The notes under the pieces are model-generated. The model did not search any database. It saw only the letters and a program-made list of their open reading frames with translations, and was not told the DNA's origin. Shown here in pieces: positions 22,382 to 35,200 of a stretch of DNA of 64,000 nucleotides. Each line of letters begins with the position of its first letter. The first letter of the stretch is position 1. The position numbers and the translations under genes were made by a program. This stretch comes from Aporrectodea caliginosa (Eukaryota > Annelida > Clitellata > Crassiclitellata > Lumbricidae): assembly GCA_020284085.1 (NCBI GenBank), contig JACEVL010000335.1, positions 697,001 to 761,000 on the forward strand, read 5' to 3'.

Positions 22382-25300
22382 TTAGTCGTCCTTTTCGCCT
22401 ATTTTCTTCAGTGCCTTCAACTTCTTCTTATGACGATCGATGGCCTCCTGCAACAGGAAAAAGAAATCCATAACACAGCCACCAATCTAATCTAATTCAA
22501 CAAAATTACTGCTAAATTGGTATCTGTTAAATAAAGCGTGAAAATTGTTCAAAATAATAATAACACTCTTCGTCTTTAATTTCAAACTGACAACAATGCA
22601 GGGTGATTACAATTCAGTATGACCGGATGATCACGAGTTATTACAGGAGTAGAATTTAACTGTATACGGCAGCCATGCAAGGCGCCCATCACGAATGATA
22701 GGCTGAGTGGACCTTTGGGAGGGTACGGGAAGCGATCCCGCTACCTACTGCTCTTCACGCCAGTGATGTTACCACTACACTATGGACCCCAACATGTAGT
22801 CACTGAGTCGGTTACTACTTTCTTTCACCAAAAAACTTCAATCATTCCACATGCTGAATAGAAGGTGATACGTCAGCGATGTGTTTGGACCACGGTAATC
22901 GAACTGTTCATTGCATCTTCGACTTTTCCATCAGAATTCGCCTTAAATGCAAAATGATCGCTCAATTTTCTGCTAAAACGTTTTACATAATCGCTGTTCG
23001 CCATATTGTATACTCCTGAAATGGGTCACTCAACATCGTGATATCAACCTAAATTAATCGATAAATTTTTTATTAATCGTTCAAATCTGCAGCCCTAGAA
23101 TTTATATGGTGCCCCTTCAAGAAACCTGCTCAGAGGCGCTCCCGACTCCAGCACGCATAAGAAAAGATCAGTTTTAAGTTTGGTGAGGAAGATTTTTTCC
23201 GACAAGAGTTCCAGGGTGCAGGTACAGTTCATTGGCCCTTCACTATGGAACCAACTCCCTTCATCAACTCGTTCTTTCATACTATCTGGTGGGCCAGGTG
23301 CTTCTTTTCGTTGTCTTAAGACCACTCTTTTCGCTCAGTCTTTCGCACTGGGAGCGCCTCTGATTGGTGTTCACTGTGAGATGCACTTTACAAATTTATA
23401 AATACAATACAATACAGTTGTTCCTATCACAGAAAAAGCTCAATTCTGCACAGAACCAGGAGAAGCGTAGGGGACGACATCCTTGGATACCCCAGGGTCG
23501 GACAGCAGAGGTTTTGAAGGGGCGAGGGCCGGTGACCATCACCCGAACCTCATCTTTACCTCGTGTTCCTTCACTTCCTTTTCCAGATATCGTATCTCAT
23601 CGACGTGATGGTCGTGAAGCTTCTGCAGTTGTTCGGCAGTCTGAAACAAATAATTCAATTAAATTTTCTTTAATTAATAATAATGGTTTTCGTTTTTTAA
23701 TTCAAACTGACAAATACACAGTACGATTACATGATATAGTAGTAACAGATTATAAAAAGTTTAAAAGGAGTCGAACTTAACTGAATGGCAGCCTGCAAGG
23801 CGCCCATCTGTCCTACTACTCGTTTTACAGTCGCCACCTAGGGAGTGGAAGGCCGAGTGAACCTCATGAGGCTAGCTGGTACTGAACCCGCGTCCTTCTG
23901 ATCTTCGTGTCCGCATTCAATCATCTCTCCCCGCACAGGAGAGCTTGTGCAGCCTAGACTGAGGACCGACTGCAGGATTTCAGAGAGGATGAGACTGGAG
24001 GCCGAGATGGGGAAAGACAATTATGATGATGAGCGAGTAGACCCGGGCGGTTGGATGGTGAATAGCTGGCGAATGTAAACAAATAATTCAATTAAGTAAT
24101 TCATCATCATCATCAGTTCCTTATGCCAGCCACTTGGCGGCGATGAGTACGAATAAAATTATCTCCATTGTCCTCGGTCATTTGTCAAGTCCACTGTTCA
24201 AGATATTACTTACAAAATGTCTTAACCTTAAATATACACACACAAACAAACACATACACATACAGACAAAAACATACACAAACATACACACAAACACACA
24301 TTGAGATTACCAGTTTTCGGAAGTATTGCTCCTCCTGTGCGGCCTCTCTCTCACCAAATGCACCACCGGACTCCCTACAGATAAAACGAACGCATCAGTA
24401 ATACTCTCCATAAACATTTAAACAACTTAATTTAATCAACTGCAGGATAGTTACAGAAGTTAGCACGCTGAACCTTTAGTCATAAGCGCCTCTGAGTAGT
24501 TTCCTTGAAGGGGCGCTATATAAATTCCCGAATGAATGAATAAGGTCGGAAGTTTAAATCCCCACCTAGCCAACTCAGCTATGAAACGAGTGCACTGGTT
24601 GTAAACTGTCAGGTGGTGAACAGACTATCCGTCTGAAAATGAAGTCGTCAACATTTCAAATCTGTTGCTGGTTCTTGGTGCTTCAATTAAATTAGAGAGT
24701 TCAATTAAACACATTTTGAGGGGTTAAAAAATTTGTAAAAGTCCTGAAACATACAATTTAATTAAGGAAAGTGATTTAACTATATAAAACCTAATTAATA
24801 CGGTCCAAATTATGCCAACCCTGTAAATATATATATTAACAATAGTATTTTATATTTTTGTTTTGATTTATTATTTTATAATTATTCCATTATAACTATT
24901 TTATCATTTACTAAACATTTATAATTTAGTTATTTATAATCTTTTTTAAATTTTATTAATTTTTAATTACATATATCGATGTAAACAAACAAAGATACAC
25001 ATTGCTTACCTCACACTTCCTCCCGATCCGCCTCCCTGAAAGAAAAATAGCGATTAGAAATTAATCAAAAGTTAGTCTAGCATTGCAAGTTAATTAAGAG
25101 ATGGTAATTAAAATGCCAACTCACAAAACACAGTTTAGAATTCTGCATGGGGAAGCCATATCAAATACATGCACTGTGATCATGTTACAATGAGATAATG
25201 TTACAACGTGCTAATGTTCCAAAATGCTATGTTATGATGTTACAACATGGTCAGGGTATGTGTTAACCTTCCAACTTAGAGGTAATGTAACAGCACGTGT

Positions 25301-25859
25301 TGGTAAAGTTTCAAGTGGTAATGTTAACGCACATTAACGTTCCAAGCGGTAATGTTAAAGAATGTTAACATTTCAAAGTGGTAATGTTAAAGCATGTTAT
25401 TTTTCCAAGTGGTAATTTTAAAGCATGTTAACGTTCCATAGAGGCAATGTTACAGCACATCATCATTCCAAAGTGGTAATGTTACAGCTCGTTAATGTTC
25501 CAAAATGGTAACGCTACAGCATGTTAATGTTCCAAAATGGTAACGTTACAGCATGTTAATGTTCCAAAATGGTAACGCTACAGCAAGTTAATGTTCCAAA
25601 ATGGTAACGTTACAGCATTTTAATGTTCCAAAATGGTAATGTTAAAGCATGTTAAATGTTCCAAGGTGGTAATGTTACATCGTCATAACGTAACAACATG
25701 ACCATGTTACAACATGTCAATAGTCCACAGTGTACCACTTTCCATACCATACCAAACCACTTCCCATACTATACCACTTATACTATAAGGTAACTTACCT
25801 TTCCCGCACCACTTCCCCAGGGTGGTTGCTGCCCACCGCTCGACATCTGGCACAACGCC
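22382..25859 (-). CDS. ATP5IF1: Mitochondrial ATPase inhibitor IF1, copy B
   Basis: Exons in coding order: 25799-25859, 25010-25035, 24311-24374, 23560-23640, 22382-22447 (stop TAA). All have GT/AG junctions. Internal exon lengths 26, 64 and 81 bp are identical to copy A at 12616-16003, so this is a tandem duplicate. The product carries GSGAGK, a Gly/Ser stretch, SGGAFGEREAAQEEQYFRKL (inhibitory core with the Tyr retained), HDHHVDEIRYLEKEV with the HH pair of the pH switch, and a short basic tail ending EKDD. That is nearer to canonical IF1 than copy A. IF1 binds the F1 catalytic head of ATP synthase in the matrix and stops ATP hydrolysis. The first visible exon (ALCQMSSGGQQ) would be the end of a mitochondrial presequence, and the start-codon exon upstream was not found. 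Confidence 0.85.
22549..22796 (-). repeat. tRNA-headed SINE, family 2, copy 2
   Basis: The same order as 18583-18853: TTCAAACTGACAA near the tail, CGGCAGCCATGCAAGGCGCCC in the body, and a tRNA-like head (reverse of CGGGAAGCGATCCCGC). It lies in the last intron of IF1-B, in the gene's orientation. Confidence 0.65.
23095..23420 (+). mobile_element. LINE 3' ends inside IF1-B intron
   Basis: 23180-23401 encodes the last residues of a CR1/L2-like reverse transcriptase (GPSLWNQLPSSTRSF then FRCLKTTLF) and ends in a (AATAC)n tail at 23400-23415. 23095-23150 is a separate reverse-strand 3' tail (GGTGCCCCTTCAAG then GAGGCGCTCCCGA). Both are 5'-truncated. Confidence 0.7.
23672..23928 (-). repeat. tRNA-headed SINE, family 2, copy 3
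   Basis: Close to copy 1 (shared TTCAAACTGACAA-TAC-CAGTA-GATTAC and GTCCTTCTGATCTTCGTG), with a damaged box B. It lies in the IF1-B intron between exons 24311-24374 and 23560-23640. Confidence 0.65.
24480..24542 (+). repeat. LINE 3' tail with (GAAT)n
   Basis: AGCGCCTCTGAGTAGTTTCC then TTGAAGGGGCGCTATATAAATT and (GAAT)n form the plus-strand version of the 3' tails at 23095, 52735 and 54010. The two GCGCC segments can pair as a stem. Confidence 0.6.
25180..25710 (+). repeat. GTAATGTTACAGCATGTTAATGTTCC minisatellite
   Basis: About 15 units of 32-36 bp (AATGGTAACGTTACAGCATG and so on) in the first visible intron of IF1-B; further degenerate units lie at 25930-26060. Confidence 0.85.
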
Positions 25860-26214
25860 CTGAAAACAAAACCCAGTCCCTGTAATTTATATATAGCACC
25901 GCTGTCAGAGTGGTGCTACCACTTCCATACCATACCAAACCATGTGTAACAACATCGTAATGCTACAATGTGTTAATGTCCCAATGCGGTAATGTTGTGT
26001 GTCAGTGTTACGTGTCAATGCTCCAAGGTGCTATGTTAAAATGCTACAAGGTCAGGCATGTGTCAATGCTCTAAATATTCAGATAAATTAGAATTCTGAG
26101 CAAATTCTCGGTCGGAGCAAAGCAGAATTCTGGCTGAACTAGAACACTGTTGAACTGGAACTGCAAATTGGATCAGAATTATTCAGAGTGTAATAGTACT
26201 TGAAGCAGACCTCT

Positions 26215-26465
26215 CCTCGACCGAATTATTTCCTCAAGTGAATTATTTCCTAGAATGAATTATTTCCTTAGGTGAATTATTCCTCAAGTGAATTATTTCC
26301 TAGAATGAATTATTTCCTTAGGTGAATTATTCCTCAAGTGAATTATTTCCTAGAATGAATTATTTCCTTAGGTGAATTATTTATTTCCTCAAGTGGATTA
26401 TTTCCTCGACTGAATTATTTCCTCCAGTGAATTATGTTGAGTGAATTATTTCCTCGAATGAATTA
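26215..26465 (+). repeat. GAATTATTTCCT minisatellite
   Basis: Units of GTGAATTATTTCCTAGAATGAATTATTTCC recur, upstream of the first visible IF1-B exon. Confidence 0.85.
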
Positions 26466-26744
26466 ACTAAGTATATTCTTTATTATACCAATTGCATGTC
26501 CGCACTTTCCTTAGGTGAATTATTTAATGAAGTGAATTAGAATTTCGTCATCAATAACGAATTACGACATCAACCCAAGGAAGACAGTTGCGTCATCATC
26601 ATCATTTCGTTGCATGCTTTGCTTTTGTGACGCCTTTACTTGATAAGCCACAACTGACTTTATTTGCGCTACATAATTCACTCATTAGGCAACACCTCCA
26701 CCAAGCTTATCAAGCTCTTCAATTTCTATTTCCATAGCGCAGTA

Positions 26745-28110
26745 TTTTCAAACACGAACATGACCGCCATAAAAGCCTCAAACACTTAAAGTAGCGCTAA
26801 AAAATCACCGTTTTCAAGAGGACTATCGTAAAACTGTATATAAAAATTAATACTACGAGTCCCTTTAGAGTTAAATCCATTAAATATTAAAATAAAACCA
26901 GGAAACTCCTTAGAAACGCCATTGAACCCATTCATTGTCTATGTCCTGGGGAATACTCTTCCTAAATGCCCTTGACAATTTCTTCCTTTTTTCCGCACTT
27001 AACACTTAACTCAAACTCACCCAATTGGGCGAAAACGCCCAATGGCCGTCAGGATTCGAACCGCCGACAGATTCATGTGGTCAAAAGCGTATTTTCTGGA
27101 AAATTTAAGACTAAAATACTTGATTCCGACAAAGTCAAACGAAACAGTTTAACGTGTATGGCTCCCTCGATTATAGGTCAGGTCAGCAGAGGTCAACCGG
27201 ATGCATATAGTTATAGAGGGTGCACTAGATGACGTCACTCCGCCACTGGTCGTTTTCTGGTAGTGCCAAACCCAAACCTCAATAAAGGAGGAAGGTGACG
27301 CTAATGATCTTTGTTATCACACAGTGTCGTTAAACTGAAACTACTAGGCCTACTCTGTAGACGTAATGGAAATGCAACTATTGTGCTTTCGTGCAAGACT
27401 TGTCTTGTTAAAGCGCGCTATAAATGTTTAATTGTAATTGTATTGTATTGTAAATATATGACTCGAGAGTCTGACAAATCGTTATTGTAAACGCCAAAAT
27501 TTCTAAAGCGCTAATCTAAAGCTATAGGCACAGGCCACAGGGCCCCATTTTATTCACGAGCGCTGCCCGTATCAGAGATCGATGTCCTGTGGAGGTCCAC
27601 GCTCGGTTGCCAGAGAGGCCAGAGAGAAGAGACAGAGCATTAGATCTGTTAAGGAAGACGGGTTTCGTTGAGGACGAGAAAGCTTTAGACTGTTTCAAAT
27701 AACTCAGCCGCCGCTGTTTCCACTCTGGGACAGTGCCAGTCTCAAGCCTGGATAAAGGAGGAGGGCGATGCTAATGATCTCTGTTATAACTTATAACACA
27801 GTGTCGTTACTCGATAAACTGAAACTACCACTACTGCTGCTGTTTCAATCGAGTCCGCACCGGCGCAACGGCCATGCTGCTTGAATGAGTTTCTGTGCCA
27901 GGTCAAGTTCCGGGGTCAGGTCAGGTCACTCCTTGAAGCCGCGGAGACAGAGTGGTGCCATGATGAAAGCTATTACGATGACAACTTATAGGAGGGTCAT
28001 GGGTGAAGTGAGGGATAGCTATGAGATCATAATTTTATGTAGCCTCCATACAAATTACCTAGATACTGCAAAGACTATCAAGGAACAATAAACACAACCA
28101 AGCGTACGAC
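26745..28110. repeat. Tandem-duplicated flank, copy 1 of 2
   Basis: The text from AACATGACCGCCATAAAA to GAACAATAAACACAA is repeated, with drift, at 30395-31800. Copy 1 carries an extra insert at about 27236-27345 (the 'GTCGCCCTCC' repeat) and another near 27700-27850. Together with the exons downstream of each copy it defines a tandem unit of about 3.6 kb holding GAREM exons 4 and 5. Confidence 0.75.
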
Positions 28111-28189
28111 ACCCAATTATGTTGCCTTCTTCTCACTATCTGCCCATTGAGCAGAGAATCCTTTCAAATGCTGCCTTAAAGTCCACGAT

Positions 28190-28515
28190 GTTTGTCTGTA
28201 TGTCTGTCTGTCTGTCTGTCTGTCTGTCCCTCTGTCTGTCCGTCCCTCTGCATGTCTGTGTGTGTCTGTTATTCTGTCTGTCTGTTTCTGCTTCTTTCTG
28301 CTTGTGTTTCTGTCTGTCCGTCTGTCTGTCCGTCTGTCTGTCTTTCTGTCTGTCCGTCTGTCCGTCTGTCTGTCCGTCTGTTTGTCCGTCTGTCTGTTCC
28401 TCTGTCTGTCAATCTGTCCGTCACTCTGTTTATATGAACCTCTGTCGGTCCCTCTGTTTGTCTCTCCTTGTATCTCTTATTGTATCTCTCTTGTGTCTCT
28501 TTTGTCCGTCCGTCC
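28190..28515 (+). repeat. (CTGT)n array, 3' of GAREM-like copy
   Basis: CTGTCTGTCCGT array ending TGTCCGTCCGTCC. The same array sits directly 3' of the other two GAREM terminal exons (31880-32255 and 55205-55385), so it predates the duplications. Confidence 0.85.
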
Positions 28516-28523
28516 ATCCATTC

Positions 28524-29714
28524 TCATTTCGGTCTCCATCCTTCCTTGGCGAACATCATGAACTGGATGGCATCGAAGGACCGGAAGTCGAAGTCCTTGA
28601 CGAGCATATCCTCCGTGAGGCACAGAGCCATCCGCCCATCGATGTGTCGCTTCCGGAACGCTTCCCCGTGATGCCCCAACCTCAGCAACCTAAGACAGTC
28701 GACCATCTGTTCAATCGTCAGCTTCCCGAAGTCCGCGTGGGTCGGAACCTCGGATAGGGACTCGTAGACCCAGCCGGACGGCGGACTGACCGGACCTGTT
28801 TCCTCGTAGGTGACTTGGTCGAGTTCCTCAGCGGACTTGGACTTTGACTTAGGCAGTAGTGGAGATGGAACGCCTGCGGAGCTCGGAGTGGATCTTCCCG
28901 GGCTACCCAGGTATAGGCCCTATAGGCCTATAGCTTCTTTTGACTGGAGTAGGTGGAACTGGTTTCGCAGAACCTTGGTGGCAAATGCTGACCTTGCGGG
29001 CTTCGGGAATATAGTTCCACTAGCTGGATCTTGTTGAAGTGAACGTTGTGAGGGAGCGGATGTAGTCCAACTGGCTGGAATTGGTTGAACCGAAGATGGA
29101 CAGGGAGGCGGAAATCGAGGGAAAGCGATAGATTGGTTTCGGTTGAGCGGTGCTGTGTGGGACGGTTCATGGGATCTGGCTCCAGGGAGTTTCGTCTTTT
29201 CAGAGTCTGTATTGTACGGATTCTGGCTTTTGATGATCGCGGCTGAGTAGATCTTGGCCTGCTCCTTGAAGTTCGAGAAATCCGCCAGTTTTATGTACTC
29301 GTACCCACCGCCAGATGGACGCTCACTGAAGAGTATCAACTCTAGAAGGAAAAGAATCCAGAGGAAAATTAGTCAATCGGTCAGTCAAATGATTTAGTCA
29401 GTGATTTAGTCAGTCAGAAAATCAGCCAGTCAGTCAGTCAGGCATTCATTCAGTCAGTCAGTCAGTCAGTCAGTCAGTCAATTATTCAATCACTGTCAGT
29501 CAGACACACAGTCTTTCAACCGAACTTGCAAACCAGTCACACGTCTTACCTTGACACATTGGAACAGGTTGCTGCTTGTAGCTCTTCATGGCATCCATGA
29601 TATCCTTCATCCAGAGACTCAGTGCTTTCTCGCCTCCCACTCTCAGTCCAGAGGCCGTCACGAACCCAATCGGCAGATAGGCAGGTATTCCTTGGGCGTG
29701 GGGGAAGATCGAAA
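28524..29714 (-). pseudogene. GAREM-like 3' exons, broken tandem copy
   Basis: Two exons are present. 29550-29714 (165 bp, open) matches GAREM exon 4 with PAYLPIGFVTASGLRVGG and [12 protein letters not shown]. 28524-29341 matches exon 5, with the Pro-rich linker and a complete SAM domain ending [12 protein letters not shown]. Relative to copy A, exon 5 has lost one base (AAGGTTCTG for AAGGGTTCTG) and gained about 19 bp near 28910-28930. The net change of +18 would restore frame, but an in-frame TAG occurs between them, so the linker is cut before the SAM domain. Splice sites look intact. Exons 1-3 are missing; upstream comes a (AATC)n array and then the flank of copy A. It is a tandem partial duplicate, probably a pseudogene; a truncating alternative end of copy A is possible. 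Confidence 0.7.
29345..29500 (+). repeat. (CAGT)n array in GAREM-like intron
   Basis: GTCAGTCAGTCA array in the same intron position as 33100-33440 and 56200-56480 of the other copies. Confidence 0.85.
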
Positions 29715-29839
29715 CTGTCCGGGTAAAAAGAGATTGGGCAAGATCATCTTAGATGAGTGAATGAATGAATTAGTTGATTAACAGACGAATTAATGGAAGG
29801 ACGGATGCACTGATGGACGGACGGATGGGTAGGTGGCTT

Positions 29840-30146
<307 letters not shown>

Positions 30147-30345
30147 TTTATTTGCAACCAATGAAACAGAATAATCAGGTGAACATATTGCAAATTGGCT
30201 ACAAAAAGAAGGCCCTAAAGGGATAAAAGAAACCCGCTAACTAGGGACACCAAATTACTGATTAAAGAAGAAGTTTAAAGGTGGCCTTAACCCTTATAGG
30301 GTCACGATATTTCTCAACCGATTTTGGTCACCGGGGGGTAAAAAA

Positions 30346-30387
<42 letters not shown>

Positions 30388-30394
30388 CATATTT

Positions 30395-31800
30395 TCATAT
30401 ACACAAACATGACCGCCATAAAAACGCCTCAAACACTTAAAGTAGCGCTAAAAAATCACCTTTTTGAAGCGGACAGTCCTAAAACTGTATCTAAAAATTA
30501 ATACTACGTGTCCCTTTAGAGTTAAATCCATTAAAAATTGAAATATTTCACTTAAACCAGGAAACTCCTTAGCAGCGCCATTGAACCCATTCATTGTCCT
30601 GGGGAATCCTCTTCCCAAATGCCCTTGACAATTTCTCGTTTTTTTCCGCACGTAACACTTAACTCAAACTCACCCAATCAGGCGAAAACGCCCGACGGCC
30701 GTCAGGATTCGAACCGCCGACAGATTCATTTGGTCAAAAGCGTATTTTCTGGAAAATTTAACTTAAGACTAAAATACTTGATTCCGACAAAGTCAAGCGA
30801 AACAGTTTAACGTGTATGGCTCCCTCGATTGTAGGTCAGGTCAGCAGAGGTCAACCGGATGCATATGAGTTATAGAGGGTACACTAGATGACGTACTGGA
30901 AATGCAACTATTGTAAATATTTGACTGGCGGTCCTGACAATTCGGTATTGTAAACACCAAATTTCTAAAGCGCCAATCTGAAGCTAAGCACAGGCCACAG
31001 GGCCCCATTTTATTCACGAGCGCTGCCCGTATCAGAGATCGATGCCCAGTGGAGGTCTAAGTCCGGTTGCCAGAGAGAGGAGGAGGCAGAGCATCTGTTC
31101 GGACAGGTTTCGTTGAGGACGAGAAAGCTTCCGTCCAATTTTCCGGCTCTGTTTCAAATCAAGTCCGCAACGGTCAGGTTGTTTGAATGACTTTCAGCAT
31201 AGAATGAGTATAATGCGCAGATTACGAATATTAAGACTCATAAAAACTGACGACTATTGAAACTGACCAGCGAATATTAATTTTTAAATTTCTTTTCATT
31301 CTTAATTCTTCAATATCCGGGATTAGCCTAATTGTACAAATTTCAGTGCCAAAAACCAGGCATTAGAACAAGAACAGTTACTTGTTACCGTTACTCATCT
31401 TATATTAGGCCTATCTTAAATCTGTAGCCTAACTTTACTTAGTTTAAATTAGTAGTCTTAAATTAGCTCGTAAACAAAACGGAAACAGTGACGTTATCAA
31501 CGAAAAATTACGAAAATTTAAAAATATTAAAAATGCCATAATATCTACGAATATTAAACCCTCAACAAAGTCACGAATTCTCGTTCTATGAATCTTTCGG
31601 TGACAGGTCAAGTTCCGGGGTCAGGTCAGGTCACTCCTTCCTGGTCAAGCCGGGGACACAGAGTGGCGCCATGACGAAAGCTATTACGATAACAACTCGT
31701 AGGAAGGTCAAAGGTGAGGTGCGGGACAACTATCAGATATTGCCTCCATATAAATTTTGTAGGCCTACAGAGACTATCAAGGAACAATAAACACAATCGC
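30395..31800. repeat. Tandem-duplicated flank, copy 2 of 2
   Basis: Counterpart of 26745-28110 (for example GGCCCCATTTTATTCACGAG in both, and GGTCAAGTTCCGGGGTCAGG in both). Preceded by an (AAT)n run at 30345-30385. No coding exon is supported. Confidence 0.7.
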
Positions 31801-31879
31801 ATGACACACTTGTTGCATTCGTAACAGTAACTGCCTACCGTAGCAGAGAATCCATTTCGAAATCTGCTTAAAGTCCACG

Positions 31880-32255
31880 ATGTTTGTCTGTATGTATGTA
31901 TGTATGTATGTCTGTCTGTCCTTCTGTTAATAACTTTGTCTGTCTCTCCTATCTGCTTGTGTCTGTGTCTGTGTCCCTATGTCTGTCTGTCCCTTTGTCT
32001 GTGTGTGTGTCTGTTCTTCTGTCTTTCTGTCTCTCCTACTATCTGCTTGTCCCTCTGTCTGTCCCTGCGTACGCCCCTCTCTCTGTTGGTCCCTCTGCCT
32101 GTCCCTCCGTCTGTTCCTCTGTCTGTCCCTCTGTCGTCCCCTGTCACTCTGTCTGTGCCTGTCAGTCACCCTGTCTGTTCCTCTGTCTGTCCGTCTCTCC
32201 TGGTATCTCTTCTTGTATCTCTCTTCTATCTCTCTTATGTCCGTGCGTCCGTCCG
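31880..32255 (+). repeat. (CTGT)n array, 3' of GAREM A
   Basis: CTGTCTGTCC arrays interrupted by CTCTC. The + strand open frames that run on into the SAM exon are antisense artefacts. Confidence 0.85.
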
Positions 32256-32258
32256 TTC

Positions 32259-35200
32259 TCATTTCGGTCTCCATCCCTCCTTGGCGAACATCATGAACTG
32301 GATGGCATCGAAGGACCGGAAGTCGAAGTCCTTGACGAGCATCTCTTCCGTGAGGCACAGAGCCATCCGTCCATCGATGTGTCGCGTCCGAAAGTTTTCC
32401 TCGTGATGCCCCAACCTCAGCAGCCGCAGACAACCAACCACCTGTTCAATCGTCAGCTTCCCGAAGTCCGCGTGCGTCGGAACCTCGGATAGGGACTCGA
32501 AGATCCCGCCGGACGGCGGACTGACCGGACCTATTTCCTCGTAGGTGACTTGGTCGAGTTCCTCGGCGGACTTGGACTTCCCCTTGGGTAGTTGCGGAGA
32601 TGGACCGCCTGCGGGACTCGGAGTGGATCTTACCGGGCTACCCAGACAGCTTCCTTTGCCTGGAGTAGGTGGAGCTGGTCTCGCAGAACCCTTGGCGGCA
32701 GGCTTTGGCCTTGGGGGCTTCAGAGATGTAGTTCCACCAGCTGGACCTGGTTGAATTGAACGTTGTGAGGGAGTGGATTTAGTCCCACTGGCTGGACTTG
32801 GTTGAACTGAAGAGGAACAGGGAAGCGAAAGTCCAGGGAGAGCGATAGAGTTGTTTTGTTTGGACCGTGGTGTGTGAGCCAGTTCGTGAGATCTGGGTCC
32901 AGGCAGCTTCGGCTTGTCAGGGTCTGTGTCACACGGATTCTGGCGTTTGAAGATCAGGCCCGAGTAGATCTTGTCCTTCTCCTTGAAGTTCGAGAAGTCC
33001 GCCAGTTTCATGTACTCGTACTCACCGCTAGATGGTCGCTCACTGAAGAGTATCAACTCTGGAAGGAAAAGAAACCAGAAACAGATTAGTAAGATAGCCA
33101 GTCAGTCAGTCGGTCGGTCGGTCGGTCGGTCAGTCAACCAGTCAGTCAGCCCGTGAGTCAGTGATTTAGTCAGTCAGTCAGTCTCTCAGTCAGTCAGTGA
33201 TTCAGATTGTCAGTCAGTCAGTCAGTCAGTCAGTCAGTCAGTCAGTCAGTCAGTCAGTCAGTCACTCACTCACTCACTCACTCACTCACTCACTCACTCA
33301 CTCACTCACTCACTCACTTTCACTCACTCACTCACTCACTCACTCACTCACTCACTCACTCACTCACTCACTCACTCACTCACTCTCTCACTCACTCACT
33401 CAGTCAGTCAGTCAGTCAGTCAGTCAGTCAGTCAGTCAGGTATGTAGGCAGCCAGACAGGTAGAGCAGCATTCAACACTCAGTCAGTCGGTCAATCATTT
33501 ATTCAACCAATTTATTCAATCAGTCAGTTATTCAATCAATGCCAGTCAACCACCCAATCACTCAACCATACTTGCAACCAGTCAGACTGTCAGTAGCGTC
33601 GAGATCTTCTCTTTACATTTGCAGGTAAGACAGCTTCTCACCTTGACACATTGGAACAGGTTGTTGCTTGTGGGTCTGCACGACTTCCATGACTTCCTTC
33701 AGCCACAGACTCAGTGCTTTGGCACCTCCCACTTTCATTGCCCCGGCGGTCACGAACTGAATAGGTAGGTAGACAGGTATTCCTTGGTGGTCGGGGATGA
33801 TCGAACCTATGCAGGTGAACAGAGATTGGGTGAGATCACCTTAGATGACTGAATAAATTAGATATTTAATAGATGAATTAATGGAAGGACGGATGCACTG
33901 ATGAATGGATAAATGGATGGATGAAGGAATGGAAAAATGGATGGATTGATGGATGGATTGATGGAGGAATGGAGGAATGGATGGAGGAATGGAGGAATGG
34001 AAAAATGGATGGATTGATGGATTGATGGATGGATTGATGGATGAATGGATGAATGGATGGATGGATGGAGGAATGAATGGATAGATGAATGGATGGATTG
34101 AAGGATGGATGGATTGGATGGGATGGATTAATGGATGGATTGATGAAGGAATGGATGCATGGATGGATGGATGGATGGAGGAATGGATGGAAGAATGGAT
34201 GGAGGAATGGATGGAGGATTGATGGAGGAATGGATGGATGGAGGAATGGATGGATGGATGGATGTAAGAATAAAGAGGATCATTCATTCCGTTACTCATT
34301 CCTTGGATCAACCAACCAAACATTCAACTGAACCAGCAATGCGTCATTCAATCAGTTAGTCTTACGGCCAAAGATGGTGTTGGCCAGCAGGTACATCTCC
34401 TCGTAAGTCTGGAGTACGGTGAGGACACCGAGCTTAGCCGTACTTCCGAGGTCCGCTCCGATCTGGAATGACACCGGTTGATTGTTCTCGAACATCAGTC
34501 TGACCTGCGATGACCTCTTGGACAGAACATCCAGAACGTCCTTGACTTGCACTGGCGGACCCACTGAAAAGGTCAGGCGCAAAGTAAGGTCTAGTCTAGC
34601 TTAGCACAGCATAGTCCCGTCCAGTCTAGTCTATTCCATTCTATTCTAGTCTAGTCTAGTCCAGTCTAATTTATTCTAGTCCAGTCTAGTCTAGCCTGTT
34701 CTATCGTAGTCTAGTTCGGTCTATTCTATTCTAGTCTAGTCCAGTCTATTTTAGTCTAGTCCAGCCTAGTCTAGTCTATTCCATTCTATTCTAGTTTATT
34801 CCAGTCAAGAGACTGGACTAAAATCTATTTTGTTCTATTCTATTCTAGTCCAGTCCGTTTAGTCTAGTCCAGCCTAGTCCCTGTCTGGAAATTTAATGTA
34901 TGGCAAGGTAATTAAGGTAAGTTGGAGTCTGGTCAAGTTATGCTAGGCAGGGAAGGCCTACAAGGAATGGAGTAAAAGATAAGCTAATGTTGAGTTAAGT
35001 AAGGAATTGGAGAAAATGTGGGGTAGGCTGTCAAAATGCTGGTAAAGTTATAATTTAGTATGAATAATGAATATAATGAGATTTGAATGAAGCTTCACGT
35101 ACCTTTCTTGCTGCCCTCCTGATTGATCTGGACCTTGACTGGGTACTCGGTAGGAATACTTAGGTAGCAGTCGGATTTCTCCGGCTGGACCACAATTCTC

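Noticed and set aside
27030..27075. tRNA-like GGTTCGAATCCTGAC on the minus strand (also near 30710)
   Set aside because: A box-B-like match only; no box A or acceptor stem was found, and it lies in a tandem-duplicated flank.
27840..27890. ATGGCCGTTGCGCCG on the minus strand as first exon of IF1-B
   Set aside because: The only nearby donor (GTGCGG) gives phase 0, whereas the next exon needs two bases from upstream, and the reading continues into a stop.
28119..28757. 212-codon plus-strand frame with Cys/Ser/Val-rich start
   Set aside because: It is a (CTGT)n translation that runs into the antisense of the GAREM SAM exon. The equivalents at 31884-32492 and 55182-55619 are the same artefact.
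33197..33463. Regular direct repeats resembling a CRISPR array
   Set aside because: Pure tetranucleotide tandem repeats without unique spacers, in an animal intron.
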